A stretch of 64,000 nucleotides of DNA, taken from Flavobacterium erciyesense. Its GTDB lineage: Bacteria > Bacteroidota > Bacteroidia > Flavobacteriales > Flavobacteriaceae. The position numbers were made by a program, and so were the translations under genes. Location of the stretch: contig NZ_JAGPXB010000007.1 in the NCBI RefSeq assembly GCF_018069925.1, positions 62,001-126,000 of the forward strand, read 5' to 3'. This document shows positions 7,927 to 16,842 of the stretch, piece after piece (position 1 is the first letter of the stretch; every line of letters begins with the position of its first letter). The notes under the pieces are model-generated. The model was not told the origin of the DNA. It did not search any database and saw only the letters and a program-made list of their open reading frames with translations.

Positions 7927-9150
7927 ATGGCAAAAATAATTCCTTTTCAAGCAGTTCGTCCTACCCGTGATAAAGTTTGTCTTGTAACGTGCAGGTCCTA
8001 CGAGGAATATGTCAATGCAGAGCTTGCTGCACAATTGGATTTTAATCCGCTTTCTTTTTTACACATTCTAAAACCCGCTTATACCAATCAAGAAAGCGTT
8101 TCTTTCGAAAAAAGATACCGCCAAGTGCATCAAAAATACCAAGATTTCAAAAATGAACTCATCTTGGTAAAAGATAAAAAACCAGCGCTATACATTCATA
8201 AAATTGTCAACAAAACGCAATCCTTTACTGGAATTATTGCAGGAACAAGCGTTGCGGATTATTGTGAAGATCACATCAAAAAGCACGAAGATATTATTGC
8301 GTTTAGAGTGCAAGTACTTAAGGAGTACATGAAACACGCTGCCTTCAACACGGAGCCGGTTTTAATGACCTACCCTGACAACAAAACTATCGAAAATTGG
8401 ATTTTTAATTGTACCCAAAAATTAGCTGATTTTGAATTTTCAACTACCAAAAAAGAAATTCACTATCTCTGGAAAATTGATGACGCATTAGAAATAAGTT
8501 GGTTGCAAAAAATATTCGATCAAACAGAAAGCTTGTACATTGCCGATGGTCATCATCGAACAGAAGCCATGCGCATGCTTGCTGCGGAAAATGCTAATCC
8601 TGAAAACACGACAACGAATCATATTTTGAGTTATTTAATTTCTGAAAATAATGTCAAAATATACGAGTTCAATCGATTAATTAAAGACTTGAATAGCTTG
8701 ACCAAAGCTGAATTTTTACAGCAAGTTAGTGCTCATTTCACTATCGAAAATAGAGCGCAACAACCATTTCAACCGAGTCAAAAACATCAATTTGGAATGT
8801 ATCTTGAAGAGGAGTTTTACAGTTTGACTTTAAAATCTGAAAATCTAAACTTCGAAAGTCCGTTAGATTCATTAGATGCTCAAATTTTGTACACGACGAT
8901 ATTGTTGCCAATTTTGGGTATTGAAGATTTGCGTAATGACGAACGAATTGATTATCTTTCAGGGAAACAAGCTGTTTTAGAATTAAAAAATAAAATAGAT
9001 CAAGGCGAGTTTGCGTTAGGATTCTTTCTTTTCCCTTCCAATATTAGCGAAATCAAAGCCTTAGCAGATGCTAATTTGATTATGCCACCGAAAAGCACAT
9101 ATATCGAACCCAAATTCAGAAGCGGATTGGTCGTTTATGAATTTGATTAG
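7927..9150 (+). CDS. DUF1015 family protein
   Basis: 407 aa, typical for DUF1015, which is related by fold to the archaeal free-serine kinase SerK. The conserved IADGHHRTEAM (204-214) and HIKKHED (116-122) blocks are present, so the putative nucleotide/substrate site looks intact. No signal peptide or membrane segment. The start is the ATG at 7927; an upstream TTG at 7909 would translate the heptamer repeat tract. It lies between a dehydrogenase and the YggS gene (21-bp gap), suggesting cotranscription with the latter. Function in bacteria is not established. Confidence 0.85.
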   Translation: MAKIIPFQAVRPTRDKVCLVTCRSYEEYVNAELAAQLDFNPLSFLHILKPAYTNQESVSFEKRYRQVHQKYQDFKNELILVKDKKPALYIHKIVNKTQSFTGIIAGTSVADYCEDHIKKHEDIIAFRVQVLKEYMKHAAFNTEPVLMTYPDNKTIENWIFNCTQKLADFEFSTTKKEIHYLWKIDDALEISWLQKIFDQTESLYIADGHHRTEAMRMLAAENANPENTTTNHILSYLISENNVKIYEFNRLIKDLNSLTKAEFLQQVSAHFTIENRAQQPFQPSQKHQFGMYLEEEFYSLTLKSENLNFESPLDSLDAQILYTTILLPILGIEDLRNDERIDYLSGKQAVLELKNKIDQGEFALGFFLFPSNISEIKALADANLIMPPKSTYIEPKFRSGLVVYEFD

Positions 9151-9171
9151 GTTAATAAAAAAAACAAAACC

Positions 9172-9831
9172 ATGTCTATCACAAATAATTTACAGAGCAT
9201 AAAAGCAGCCTTGCCGGACCACATTACATTAGTTGCAGTTTCAAAAACGAAACCTGTATCTTATTTAATGCAAGCTTATGATGCAGGTCAACGAATTTTT
9301 GGAGAAAACAAAATCCAAGAAATGGCCGATAAATGGGAACAAATGCCCAAAGACATTCAATGGCACATGATTGGTCACGTTCAGACCAACAAAGTAAAAT
9401 ACATGGCGCCGTTTGTAAGCTTGATTCATGGTGTAGACAGCCTAAAACTATTACAAGAAATCAACAAACAAGCGTTAAAAAACAACCGAATTATAGATTG
9501 TTTATTGCAAATATATATTGCCGAAGAAGAAAGTAAATTTGGTCTTGACGAAGCTGAACTGGCTTCCCTCCTTTCCTCAAATGAATTTGAAGAACTAAAG
9601 AACATTAAAATCGTTGGATTAATGGGAATGGCAACTTTTACTGACAACAAAGATCAAATCAAGAAAGAGTTCACGCAATTGAAAACAATTTTCGACAAAA
9701 CGAAGGCTCTAACAATTTCAAACTGCCAGCTAGAGACTCTATCAATGGGAATGTCCGGTGACTATCAACTTGCGATTGAATGTGGTAGTACTATGGTTAG
9801 AATAGGAAGTAGTATTTTTGGGGGGCGATAA
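9172..9831 (+). CDS. YggS-family pyridoxal phosphate homeostasis protein
   Basis: 219 aa, a single TIM-barrel PLP protein. The PLP lysine is Lys25 in VAVSKTKP. The family blocks GENKIQEM, WHMIGHVQTNKVKYM, GLMGMATF, SMGMSGDY and RIGSSIFG are all present. YggS/PROSC proteins bind PLP and buffer its supply without known catalysis. Close spacing after the DUF1015 gene suggests one transcript. Full length and unremarkable. Confidence 0.95.
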   Translation: MSITNNLQSIKAALPDHITLVAVSKTKPVSYLMQAYDAGQRIFGENKIQEMADKWEQMPKDIQWHMIGHVQTNKVKYMAPFVSLIHGVDSLKLLQEINKQALKNNRIIDCLLQIYIAEEESKFGLDEAELASLLSSNEFEELKNIKIVGLMGMATFTDNKDQIKKEFTQLKTIFDKTKALTISNCQLETLSMGMSGDYQLAIECGSTMVRIGSSIFGGR

Positions 9832-9862
9832 TATGTGGTAACAAAATTCAATTTAGATAAAA

Positions 9863-10231
9863 ATGCTTGTAAACGAACCAAATTTTGATAAAATATACAA
9901 TTTTGAAGACCGTTTAGTAAGATTTGCGGGAGAATGTATTTTGTTTGTCAGAAAATTGGAAAAATCATTTGAAATTGAATATTACAAAAACCAACTTATA
10001 CACTCTTCCGGAAGTTCAGCATTAAATTACGGAGAGGCTCAAGGTACGATTACAAATAAAGATTTTATTTTTAAAGTGTCGCTTTCTGTGAAAGAACTCA
10101 AAGAGTCTTGAAACTCATTAAAAGTTCTGAATTACATAAAAGCAGGAGAATTAGAGGAAAGAAAATGGCTTTTGACAGAAGTTGAAGAACTAATTGCGAT
10201 CGCTTCAAAAATGATTAATAATAAAAAATAA
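9863..10231 (+). pseudogene. Four-helix-bundle (23S rRNA IVP-like) protein with in-frame TGA
   Basis: The frame from ATG 9863 runs 82 codons to a TGA at 10109-10111, but the same frame then stays open for 39 more codons to TAA 10231. The part before the stop (LVRFAGECILFVRKL, SSALNYGEAQG, KVSLSVKELKES) and the part after it (NSLKVLNYI, ELEERKWLLTEVEELIAIASKMI) together make one complete four-helix-bundle protein of the IVP-like family. The stop sits where relatives usually have arginine after KES/KEC, consistent with one CGA to TGA change. So this is a recent nonsense pseudogene, a readthrough case or a sequencing error. The intact 82-aa product would lack the fourth helix. Confidence 0.8.
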
Positions 10232-10240
10232 TTCAATCAC

Positions 10241-10361
10241 AAATACAATGTGTTTTCAATGACAATAGCAATGGTAATAACAATTTTCAATTTTTAGGAA
10301 TTGCCATTGATTTAAGAATTGACTTTGACATTGCTATTGATTTTTGAAATTGACATTGAAA
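10241..10361 (+). repeat. ATTGxCATTGA-type interspersed repeat before the exonuclease gene
   Basis: Variants of a CAATGACAAT / ATTGCCATTGA word recur in both orientations, including an 11-base inverted pair at 10263-10273 and 10329-10339. The tract ends exactly at the ATG at 10362. No promoter consensus is evident. Function unknown. Confidence 0.5.
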
Positions 10362-11723
10362 ATGTACGCAATACTCGACATAGAAACCACAGGAGGCCAA
10401 TTTAACGAAGAGGGAATCACTGAAATTGCCATCTATAAATTTGATGGACACGAAATAGTAGATCAATTCATCAGCTTGGTCAATCCTGAAATTCCCATAC
10501 AGCCGTTTGTTGTAAAACTTACCGGTATCAATAATGCCATGCTTACATCTGCGCCCAAATTTTTTGAGGTAGCCAAACGCATCATTGAAATTACGGAAGG
10601 TTGCGTGATTGTAGCGCACAATGCTTCTTTTGATTATAGAATATTGAGAACAGAATTTCGCAGATTAGGCTATGATTTTGAAGCCAAAACACTTTGCACC
10701 GTCGCTCTTTCACAAAAATTATTACCCGAACAACCCTCACATAGTTTAGGTAAATTGGTGCGTGCACTTGGTATCCCAATGGCCGACAGACATCGTGCCA
10801 GCGGAGACGCATTGGCTACCGTAAAATTGTTTAAAATCCTTTTAGAAAAAGATCTGGAAAAAGAAATCGTAAAAGATTTCATCAAACTAGAAGTGCAAAA
10901 AGGTATTGCTCCTAAACTCTTAGACATTGTGTCAAGTTTACCATCAAAAACCGGTGTTTACTACATTCATAATGAGAAAGGAAATCTCATTTACATTGGC
11001 AAAAGCCGAAACATAAAAAAAAGAATCAACCAACATTTCACTGGGACTACAAAAAAATGCAAAAAAATTCAAGCCGAAGTTTATACCGTAACTTATGAAG
11101 AAACGGGTAGTGAACTAATCGCTTTGTTAAAAGAAAGCGAGGAAATCAAAGTTAACAAACCCATATACAACAGGGCACAGCGCAAAAGTATCTTTCAACT
11201 CGCTTTGTATGTAGAGAAAGATGAAAAAGGATATTTGAACTTAAAACTTCAAAAAGCCGATGGCCGTAAAAAAGAAATCACATCCTTCACTTCAATCCAA
11301 GAAGGAAAAAATGCTTTGTTCAGAATCACATCTCATTACAATTTATGCCAAAAACTAACGGGCTTGTACGCTAGTAAAACAAATTGTTTTCAGTATACCA
11401 TTAAAGAATGTGATGGCGCTTGCGTAGGAAAAGTATCTACAGAGGAGTACAACGCAAGAGTACAAGCTTTTATCGACAAAAATAGTTTTGACAATCAAAA
11501 CATGATTTTAATTGACAAAGGCCGAACCATAAGCGAGCGCTCAGCGGTTTTGATAGAAAACGGAATTTATAAAGGGTATGCTTTTTATGATTTGAACTAT
11601 CAAATAACAAATGTTGAAATTCTAAGAAACATCATTATCCCCATGCAAAATAATCGCGATGTGAAGAATATTATTCAAGGACACATCCGAAAAAACAAGA
11701 CCTTAAAAATAGTTCATCTGTAA
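10362..11723 (+). CDS. DnaQ-like 3'-5' exonuclease fused to a GIY-YIG (UvrC/Cho-type) nuclease
   Basis: 453 aa in two nuclease parts. Residues 1-165 are a DEDDh exonuclease: DIETTGG (Asp6, Glu8), AHNASFD (Asp91), and HRASGDA (His144, Asp149). Residues ~193-275 are a GIY-YIG domain: TGVYYI (197-202), YIGKSRNIKKR (211-221), the metal-binding glutamate in ETGSELIALL, and the ending INKP.YN-like KVNKPIYN. The C-terminal ~180 residues have no motif I recognise. The layout resembles DnaQ-UvrC/Cho-type fusions known from several phyla, suggesting a DNA repair role distinct from UvrC. The ATG at 10362 gives the exact exonuclease N-terminus; the upstream TTG at 10344 lies in the repeat tract. Confidence 0.88.
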   Translation: MYAILDIETTGGQFNEEGITEIAIYKFDGHEIVDQFISLVNPEIPIQPFVVKLTGINNAMLTSAPKFFEVAKRIIEITEGCVIVAHNASFDYRILRTEFRRLGYDFEAKTLCTVALSQKLLPEQPSHSLGKLVRALGIPMADRHRASGDALATVKLFKILLEKDLEKEIVKDFIKLEVQKGIAPKLLDIVSSLPSKTGVYYIHNEKGNLIYIGKSRNIKKRINQHFTGTTKKCKKIQAEVYTVTYEETGSELIALLKESEEIKVNKPIYNRAQRKSIFQLALYVEKDEKGYLNLKLQKADGRKKEITSFTSIQEGKNALFRITSHYNLCQKLTGLYASKTNCFQYTIKECDGACVGKVSTEEYNARVQAFIDKNSFDNQNMILIDKGRTISERSAVLIENGIYKGYAFYDLNYQITNVEILRNIIIPMQNNRDVKNIIQGHIRKNKTLKIVHL

Positions 11724-11743
11724 GCGCCTAAATAGTAGTAAAT

Positions 11744-12574
11744 ATGCAAAAAATGAAGTCAAAATTTGACGCTTTCAGGCAAAAAATAAACGTCATCATT
11801 TATGGCACAAATACAGTTTACGGTCGCTTATTTGACCTTGTTTTACTGTGTGTTATTCTGCTAAGTGTGATCATTGTAATGCTTGAAACAGTTAAAAGTT
11901 TTGATGCAAAATACCACAGCGAGCTCATTATTTTAGAGTGGATAATCACTATTTTCTTTACCCTAGAATATGTTCTGCGAATTATTTCACTAAAAAAACC
12001 TTGGCAATACATTTTTAGTTTTTACGGTATTATAGATTTAATTGCTACGTTACCCATGTATTTCTCGCTTTTTTTTGCAGGAACAAGTATCTTGACGGTT
12101 GTTAGAGCACTCAGGCTGTTGCGTTTATTTAAAATATTAAAGCACCCGCAATTCTCCAGCCAATCAATACACCTTAAAGAAGCACTGCTAGCCAGCCGCG
12201 GTAAAATACTAATTTTCATCTACTTCATGCTCATTAGTAGTATTATAATAGGATCAGTGATGTATGTTGTAGAAGGCCCCGCAGGAGGTTTTACAAGCAT
12301 TCCAATAAGTATTTATTGGACAATTGTCACCCTAACAACAGTAGGATATGGTGACATCTCCCCAATTACACCGCTTGGTCAATCCATAGCATCTGCAGTC
12401 ATGATTATGGGTTACGGAATTATTGCAGTACCAACCGGAATCGTATCGGCAGAGTTTGCTAATAGTCATCGAAAAAAATTAAAAGCCGAAAAAATAAATC
12501 CATGTGCCACCTGCGGAACAGATGGACATGAGTTTCACGCTAAATATTGTTTCCATTGCGGAACCGAATTATAA
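11744..12574 (+). CDS. Voltage-gated-type K+ channel with C-terminal zinc ribbon
   Basis: 276 aa with six predicted membrane helices. S1 is ~28-50, S2 ~62-81, and an S4-like segment VVRALRLLRLFKILK (119-133) carries regularly spaced positive charges. The pore has the K+ filter TTVGYGD (198-204) after IYWTIV. After S6 a short basic linker leads to a CxxC...CxxC ribbon (Cys254, 257, 269, 272), probably a structural zinc site facing the cytoplasm. Predicted potassium transport across the inner membrane. It starts 20 bp after the exonuclease gene. Confidence 0.87.
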   Translation: MQKMKSKFDAFRQKINVIIYGTNTVYGRLFDLVLLCVILLSVIIVMLETVKSFDAKYHSELIILEWIITIFFTLEYVLRIISLKKPWQYIFSFYGIIDLIATLPMYFSLFFAGTSILTVVRALRLLRLFKILKHPQFSSQSIHLKEALLASRGKILIFIYFMLISSIIIGSVMYVVEGPAGGFTSIPISIYWTIVTLTTVGYGDISPITPLGQSIASAVMIMGYGIIAVPTGIVSAEFANSHRKKLKAEKINPCATCGTDGHEFHAKYCFHCGTEL

Positions 12575-12734
12575 TTTATTAACCTTGAAGCCAATCCAGC
12601 TGTTCACTTCAACTCCTCGTGACTTCAGTTGTTTTTCTAAGGCATAAAAGGAGCTTCCTACGGTCGCTCTTTTACACCAAAAAAAACAAACTTCAATCAC
12701 TGCGGGGTTTACGTTGCCATCTGGGCTAAAAAAT

Positions 12735-13652
12735 ATGAAATACCTAATCACTATCGTCGGACCTACAGCTATCGGGAAAACTTCTTTGAGCATTGTTTTG
12801 GCAAACCACTTCAATTGCGAAATTGTTTCATGTGATAGCCGACAGTTTTTTAAAGAAATGACCATTGGCACCGCTGTTCCAAGCATAGCTGAATTGGCAG
12901 CAGCCAAACACCATTTTATTCAAAACAAGTCTATTTTTGAAAATTATACAGTCGGCGATTTTGAAAAAGAAGCCATTGCAAAACTTAACGAACTATTTCA
13001 AAATAATGATTATGCCATTTTAGTAGGAGGTTCAGGTTTGTATGTTGATGCCATTTTAAAAGGTTTTGATGAATTTCCTGAAATTGATCCTGAATTGCGT
13101 CTTCAAATAAATACACAATACGAAAAATTGGGAATTGGATATTTACAACAAAAGCTAGAAGTTTTAGATCCAACTTATTACAGAACCCTAACCACAGAAA
13201 ATCCGCAAACTTTACAAAACCCACAGCGTATGATGCGTTTTGTAGAAGTATGTTTGGGAACAGGAAAACCGTATTCCTCTTTCTTGAACCAGAAAAAAAA
13301 CAACCGAGAGTTCACTCCTATTGTAATCGGTTTAGAAGCTGATCGAAAAATAATCTATAACCGAATCAACCAACGTGTAGATATCATGATGAATGAAGGA
13401 TTACTAAACGAGGCCAAAACTTTATATCCCAATAAAGAACTAAATGCATTGCAAACCGTAGGGTACAGAGAATTATTTAGCTATTTTGACAAAGAGTTTT
13501 CATTAGAATTTGCCATCGAAGAAATAAAGAAAAACACTAGACGATTTTCTAAACGACAATTGACTTGGTTTAAAAGAAATGAAAACACCAAATGGTTTGA
13601 CTTTGAAACCCCGTACACAACCATTATAGATTACATTAAACAATACAAATAA
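12735..13652 (+). CDS. miaA: tRNA dimethylallyltransferase
   Basis: 305 aa. MiaA transfers a dimethylallyl group to A37 of tRNAs reading UNN codons. Seen: the P-loop GPTAIGKTSL (9-18), the CDSRQFFKEM block with the catalytic aspartate region, AKHHFI, the GGSGLYVDAI block, and the RRFSKRQLTWFKR C-terminal block. Start at ATG 12735; the upstream TTG at 12714 adds seven non-family residues. Probably followed in the same direction by the thioesterase gene after 30 bp. Confidence 0.96.
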   Translation: MKYLITIVGPTAIGKTSLSIVLANHFNCEIVSCDSRQFFKEMTIGTAVPSIAELAAAKHHFIQNKSIFENYTVGDFEKEAIAKLNELFQNNDYAILVGGSGLYVDAILKGFDEFPEIDPELRLQINTQYEKLGIGYLQQKLEVLDPTYYRTLTTENPQTLQNPQRMMRFVEVCLGTGKPYSSFLNQKKNNREFTPIVIGLEADRKIIYNRINQRVDIMMNEGLLNEAKTLYPNKELNALQTVGYRELFSYFDKEFSLEFAIEEIKKNTRRFSKRQLTWFKRNENTKWFDFETPYTTIIDYIKQYK

Positions 13653-13682
13653 TTCATTAAATCATAATTCATACTTAATTAC

Positions 13683-14423
13683 ATGCCTATTTCCCCTAAT
13701 TTCAATTCCATTATCAGCAAACAATGGGATATTAATTTTACACAATGTGCGCCAAATGGCTACTTAAAGTATACTGATTTATGCAATATGTTACAGCTTA
13801 CAGCAGCTACCCATTCTGAACTTGGAGGTATCAGTTTTTATGATATGCAGGAATTTCACCAAGCTTGGGTTTTAAGTCGCATGCGCGTTGAAATAGCAGA
13901 ACTTCCAAAATGGGGCGATACTGTAACGGTAACAACATGGATCAATTCATTAGAAAATTCGCGTTCCGTTCGCGCCTTAGAAATGCATTTGAACGGAAAA
14001 AAAATTGTGGGCGCCGAAACCTTTTGGGCTGTATTTAACACCCAAAAACGCCGTCCAGAAGCATTGGCTTTACCATACGATCACTTTGAACTTTATCCTG
14101 AAAAAAGAGCTACCGTACACGGATTTAGTAAAGTAAATGTAAGCACTGCCATTACCAAAATTGCCGATAAAACAGTGTATATGTCAGATTTGGATATTGT
14201 AAACCATGTAAACAATGTCAAATATTTGGAATGGTGCCTTGATTACACTGCGACACCTCTACTATTAAAACAACAATTACAAAGCCTAGAAATGAATTTT
14301 TTAAAGGAATTATCACTTCAGGATCAAGTAGAAATTTTAAACCAAGAAGATGATAACGAAAGCCTTTTTAATATTACCAAAGAAGGCAAAACTTGCTTTG
14401 CTTTACAACTCAATTGGAAATAA
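13683..14423 (+). CDS. Acyl-[acyl-carrier-protein] thioesterase
   Basis: 246 aa with two hot-dog units, the length of bacterial Fat-type acyl-ACP thioesterases. The N-terminal half has the usual MLQLTAATHSELGG and LSRMRVEI blocks. The second half has the DLDIVNHVNNVKYLEW signature with the conserved Asn/His. It is expected to release fatty acids from ACP in the cytoplasm. A word-like AT tract (TTCATTAAATCATAATTCAT) precedes its ATG. A perfect bidirectional terminator follows its stop. Confidence 0.9.
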   Translation: MPISPNFNSIISKQWDINFTQCAPNGYLKYTDLCNMLQLTAATHSELGGISFYDMQEFHQAWVLSRMRVEIAELPKWGDTVTVTTWINSLENSRSVRALEMHLNGKKIVGAETFWAVFNTQKRRPEALALPYDHFELYPEKRATVHGFSKVNVSTAITKIADKTVYMSDLDIVNHVNNVKYLEWCLDYTATPLLLKQQLQSLEMNFLKELSLQDQVEILNQEDDNESLFNITKEGKTCFALQLNWK

Positions 14424-14460
14424 AAAAATGCCCTAAGAAATTAATCTTAGGGCATTTTTT
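14423..14460. terminator. Bidirectional terminator between thioesterase and response regulator genes
   Basis: Perfect 16-bp stem (14423-14438 and 14445-14460) with a 6-base loop; A and T runs at the stem base give a U-tract in either direction. It separates two convergent genes. Confidence 0.92.
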
Positions 14461-14479
14461 TATCTATTGTGAATTTCGA

Positions 14480-15196
14480 TTATTGGGCAACTTTGTTTTT
14501 TACAACTAACCTGAAACCTTCACCGTGAATGTTTAAAATTTCAACATCCTCATCTAATTTTAAGTACTTACGCAATTTTGCAATATAGACATCCATACTT
14601 CTTGAGGTGAAATAATTATCATCTCTCCAAATTTTGGTTAATGCTAATTCTCTTGGCATCAAATCATTTTCATGTAAAATAAGCATTTTAAGCAACTCAT
14701 TTTCTTTAGGAGAAAGTTTGATTGGCTCCTCATCTTTGTACGTTAAAAATCGAAGTTTAGAGTTCAAATGGAATTTACCAACTTTGAATTCAAACTGTAC
14801 TTGTTCAGCCTTGGTATCAGATGATTTTCTCTGAATAATGGCTTTAATTTTCATTAACAAAACCTCAGAGTCAAACGGTTTATTTAAATAATCATCAGCT
14901 CCTGCTTTGTAACCTTTCAACACATCTTCCTTCATAGATTTAGCGGTTAAAAATATGATTGGAACATCAGTATTTTTTTCCCTGATCTCTTTTGCTAGTG
15001 TATATCCATCTTTATAAGGCATCATGACGTCTAAAATACAGAGATCATAGGTATCCTTTTTGAATTTTTCAAATCCTTCCATACCATTTTTAGCTAAAGT
15101 CACATCAAAATCATTTAGCATCAAATAATCTTTTAAGACTGCTCCAAAATTAAGATCGTCTTCTACTAAAAGTATTTTTTTATTTACATTTTCCAT
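14480..15196 (-). CDS. OmpR-family response regulator
   Basis: 238 aa. The receiver domain (1-120) has the acidic pair Asp13/Asp14, the phospho-acceptor Asp56 in LCILDVMMP, Thr84 and Lys106. A winged-helix DNA-binding domain follows (~140-235, with SPKENELLKMLI and RSMDVYIAKLRKYL). It begins 3 bp after the histidine kinase stop, so the two form one operon and almost certainly a cognate pair. The pair resembles RprX/RprY of Bacteroides in architecture. The target genes are unknown. Confidence 0.95.
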   Translation of the reverse strand: MENVNKKILLVEDDLNFGAVLKDYLMLNDFDVTLAKNGMEGFEKFKKDTYDLCILDVMMPYKDGYTLAKEIREKNTDVPIIFLTAKSMKEDVLKGYKAGADDYLNKPFDSEVLLMKIKAIIQRKSSDTKAEQVQFEFKVGKFHLNSKLRFLTYKDEEPIKLSPKENELLKMLILHENDLMPRELALTKIWRDDNYFTSRSMDVYIAKLRKYLKLDEDVEILNIHGEGFRLVVKNKVAQ

Positions 15197-15199
15197 ATT

Positions 15200-16783
15200 C
15201 TAATTTATTAATGGTAATTTTATTATGAAGGTACTTCCTTTTCCCTTTTCACTTTCTACATAAACTTGACCGTTATGGTCGTCAACTATTCTTTTCACAT
15301 AAGCAAGGCCTAAACCGTGCCCTTTTACATTGTGGATGTCACCAGTATGTTCTCTATAAAATTTTTCAAAAACACGTTTCTGAGCTATTTTACTCATTCC
15401 TAAACCTCTATCTTTAACTTTAATAATGATAACATCTTTAATGTTTTCAGTATAAATATCTATCTCAGGTGCGTTAGGAGAATACTTAATCGCATTCTCT
15501 AAAATATTCACAATTACATTCGTAAAATGAACATCATTGATAAGAACGGTTGTTCTAACGGCCTTAAAATAACATTGTACTTTTCCGCCTCTGTCTTCTA
15601 ATATTAAATTCACGTGATCAATAGCATCCTCTATTATATCATGAATATTGTTTGAATCCTTTGTGATATCAAGCTCTTTCTTCTCTAATTTCGATATTCG
15701 CAAAACGTTTTCAACTTGGGCATGCATCCGTTTGTTCTCGTCTTTAATCATTTGCAAATACCTGAGAACTTTTTCCTTGTCTTCAATTATTTTTGGGTTC
15801 TTTATAGCATCAAGAGCTAGGTTAATGGTAGCAATTGGTGTTTTGAACTCATGCGTCATATTATTGATAAAGTCGTTTTTTATTTCTGATATCTGACGTT
15901 GTCTGATTAACTGATTTAATGCACTTGTGTAGGCTATCAAAATAATTAATGTAAAAACAATTGAAAGAATAGTAATGCTCACCAATTCTGATAACAAAAA
16001 CTTCTTTTTCTGCGGAAAAGTAACCAGCAATTGGTATTTACTATTCCCCTCGTTATCTGTAAAAATCGGAATCGAATAAGTTGCCTCTTTGTTGTATTTA
16101 AAATCATTAGATTTAACAGCTGTAGCAATATTGTTGTTGTAAACACTAAACTCAAACTTGGTATTAACACCAGATTCTGCCAATTCTTTTTTAATTAATT
16201 TACTCAGTGTTTCTTTCGAAACTCGCTCCTGAATGGGCAAAACCGAAGCAAAATCTTTATAAAAAATTTCAAATGAAGCATTATCTAAAACATTCAAATT
16301 ACCTGATTTTTCAATTTTAATATCAGGAATCATACTTTGGTTCAATCCTGAGTTATCTATTGAATTATCATCATAAACCTCTGTTACCCTCTTGGCACTA
16401 AAGCTTTTGAATTTATCGTTGTTATATTTTTTATCAAAGAACGAAGGCGAAATATTATAATCTTCAGAAATAATACTGTTTGAATAAATGATCGTTTTTT
16501 TGGTACGCGGATTTTTTTGAACGTAGTAAAATTCCAAGATATCATCTCTCTTTGGCACCTTACCTGTACTATCCTTGTAATGATTTATCTTATCGTAAAA
16601 ATTATAAGCTTCTTGTTTCTGAATCTTTTCGGCAACATTGCCAATCACTTGGTTCACATGAAACTTGAACTGCTCATCGTTATTTTCAAAAGAATTGTTA
16701 AACCAATATACCTGTACCAGAATTATCCCGATGAGGGACAAACTCATTAACAATACAAGCAGTCTAAAGAAAAGTTTATTCAT
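15200..16783 (-). CDS. Sensor histidine kinase
   Basis: 527 aa. One membrane helix at ~7-28, a ~235-residue periplasmic sensor region with no family I recognise, and a second helix at ~265-288. Then the dimerisation domain with the phospho-acceptor His311 in MTHEFKTPIATI, and a complete ATPase domain (N box ILENAIKYSP, G1 DRGLGMS, G2 GHGLGLAYV). A -7 promoter element TAAATTTG lies just upstream on the minus strand (16789-16796), without a clear -33. Partner of the downstream response regulator. Confidence 0.94.
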   Translation of the reverse strand: MNKLFFRLLVLLMSLSLIGIILVQVYWFNNSFENNDEQFKFHVNQVIGNVAEKIQKQEAYNFYDKINHYKDSTGKVPKRDDILEFYYVQKNPRTKKTIIYSNSIISEDYNISPSFFDKKYNNDKFKSFSAKRVTEVYDDNSIDNSGLNQSMIPDIKIEKSGNLNVLDNASFEIFYKDFASVLPIQERVSKETLSKLIKKELAESGVNTKFEFSVYNNNIATAVKSNDFKYNKEATYSIPIFTDNEGNSKYQLLVTFPQKKKFLLSELVSITILSIVFTLIILIAYTSALNQLIRQRQISEIKNDFINNMTHEFKTPIATINLALDAIKNPKIIEDKEKVLRYLQMIKDENKRMHAQVENVLRISKLEKKELDITKDSNNIHDIIEDAIDHVNLILEDRGGKVQCYFKAVRTTVLINDVHFTNVIVNILENAIKYSPNAPEIDIYTENIKDVIIIKVKDRGLGMSKIAQKRVFEKFYREHTGDIHNVKGHGLGLAYVKRIVDDHNGQVYVESEKGKGSTFIIKLPLIN

Positions 16784-16788
16784 CGAAA

Positions 16789-16796
16789 CAAATTTA
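16789..16796 (-). promoter_or_regulatory. Possible -7 element of the histidine kinase gene
   Basis: TAAATTTG on the minus strand, five bases before the ATG at 16783. No TTG is found at the usual distance, so support is partial. Confidence 0.35.
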
Positions 16797-16842
16797 GTAT
16801 TTTAACAATATATTAAATGATAGATTAACCAAACATTAACAT

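Noticed and set aside
12569..12907. Minus-strand protein-coding gene of 112 codons
   Set aside because: Its first half overlaps the coding region of miaA, including the P-loop codons; only the spacer part could be real, and it has no ATG.
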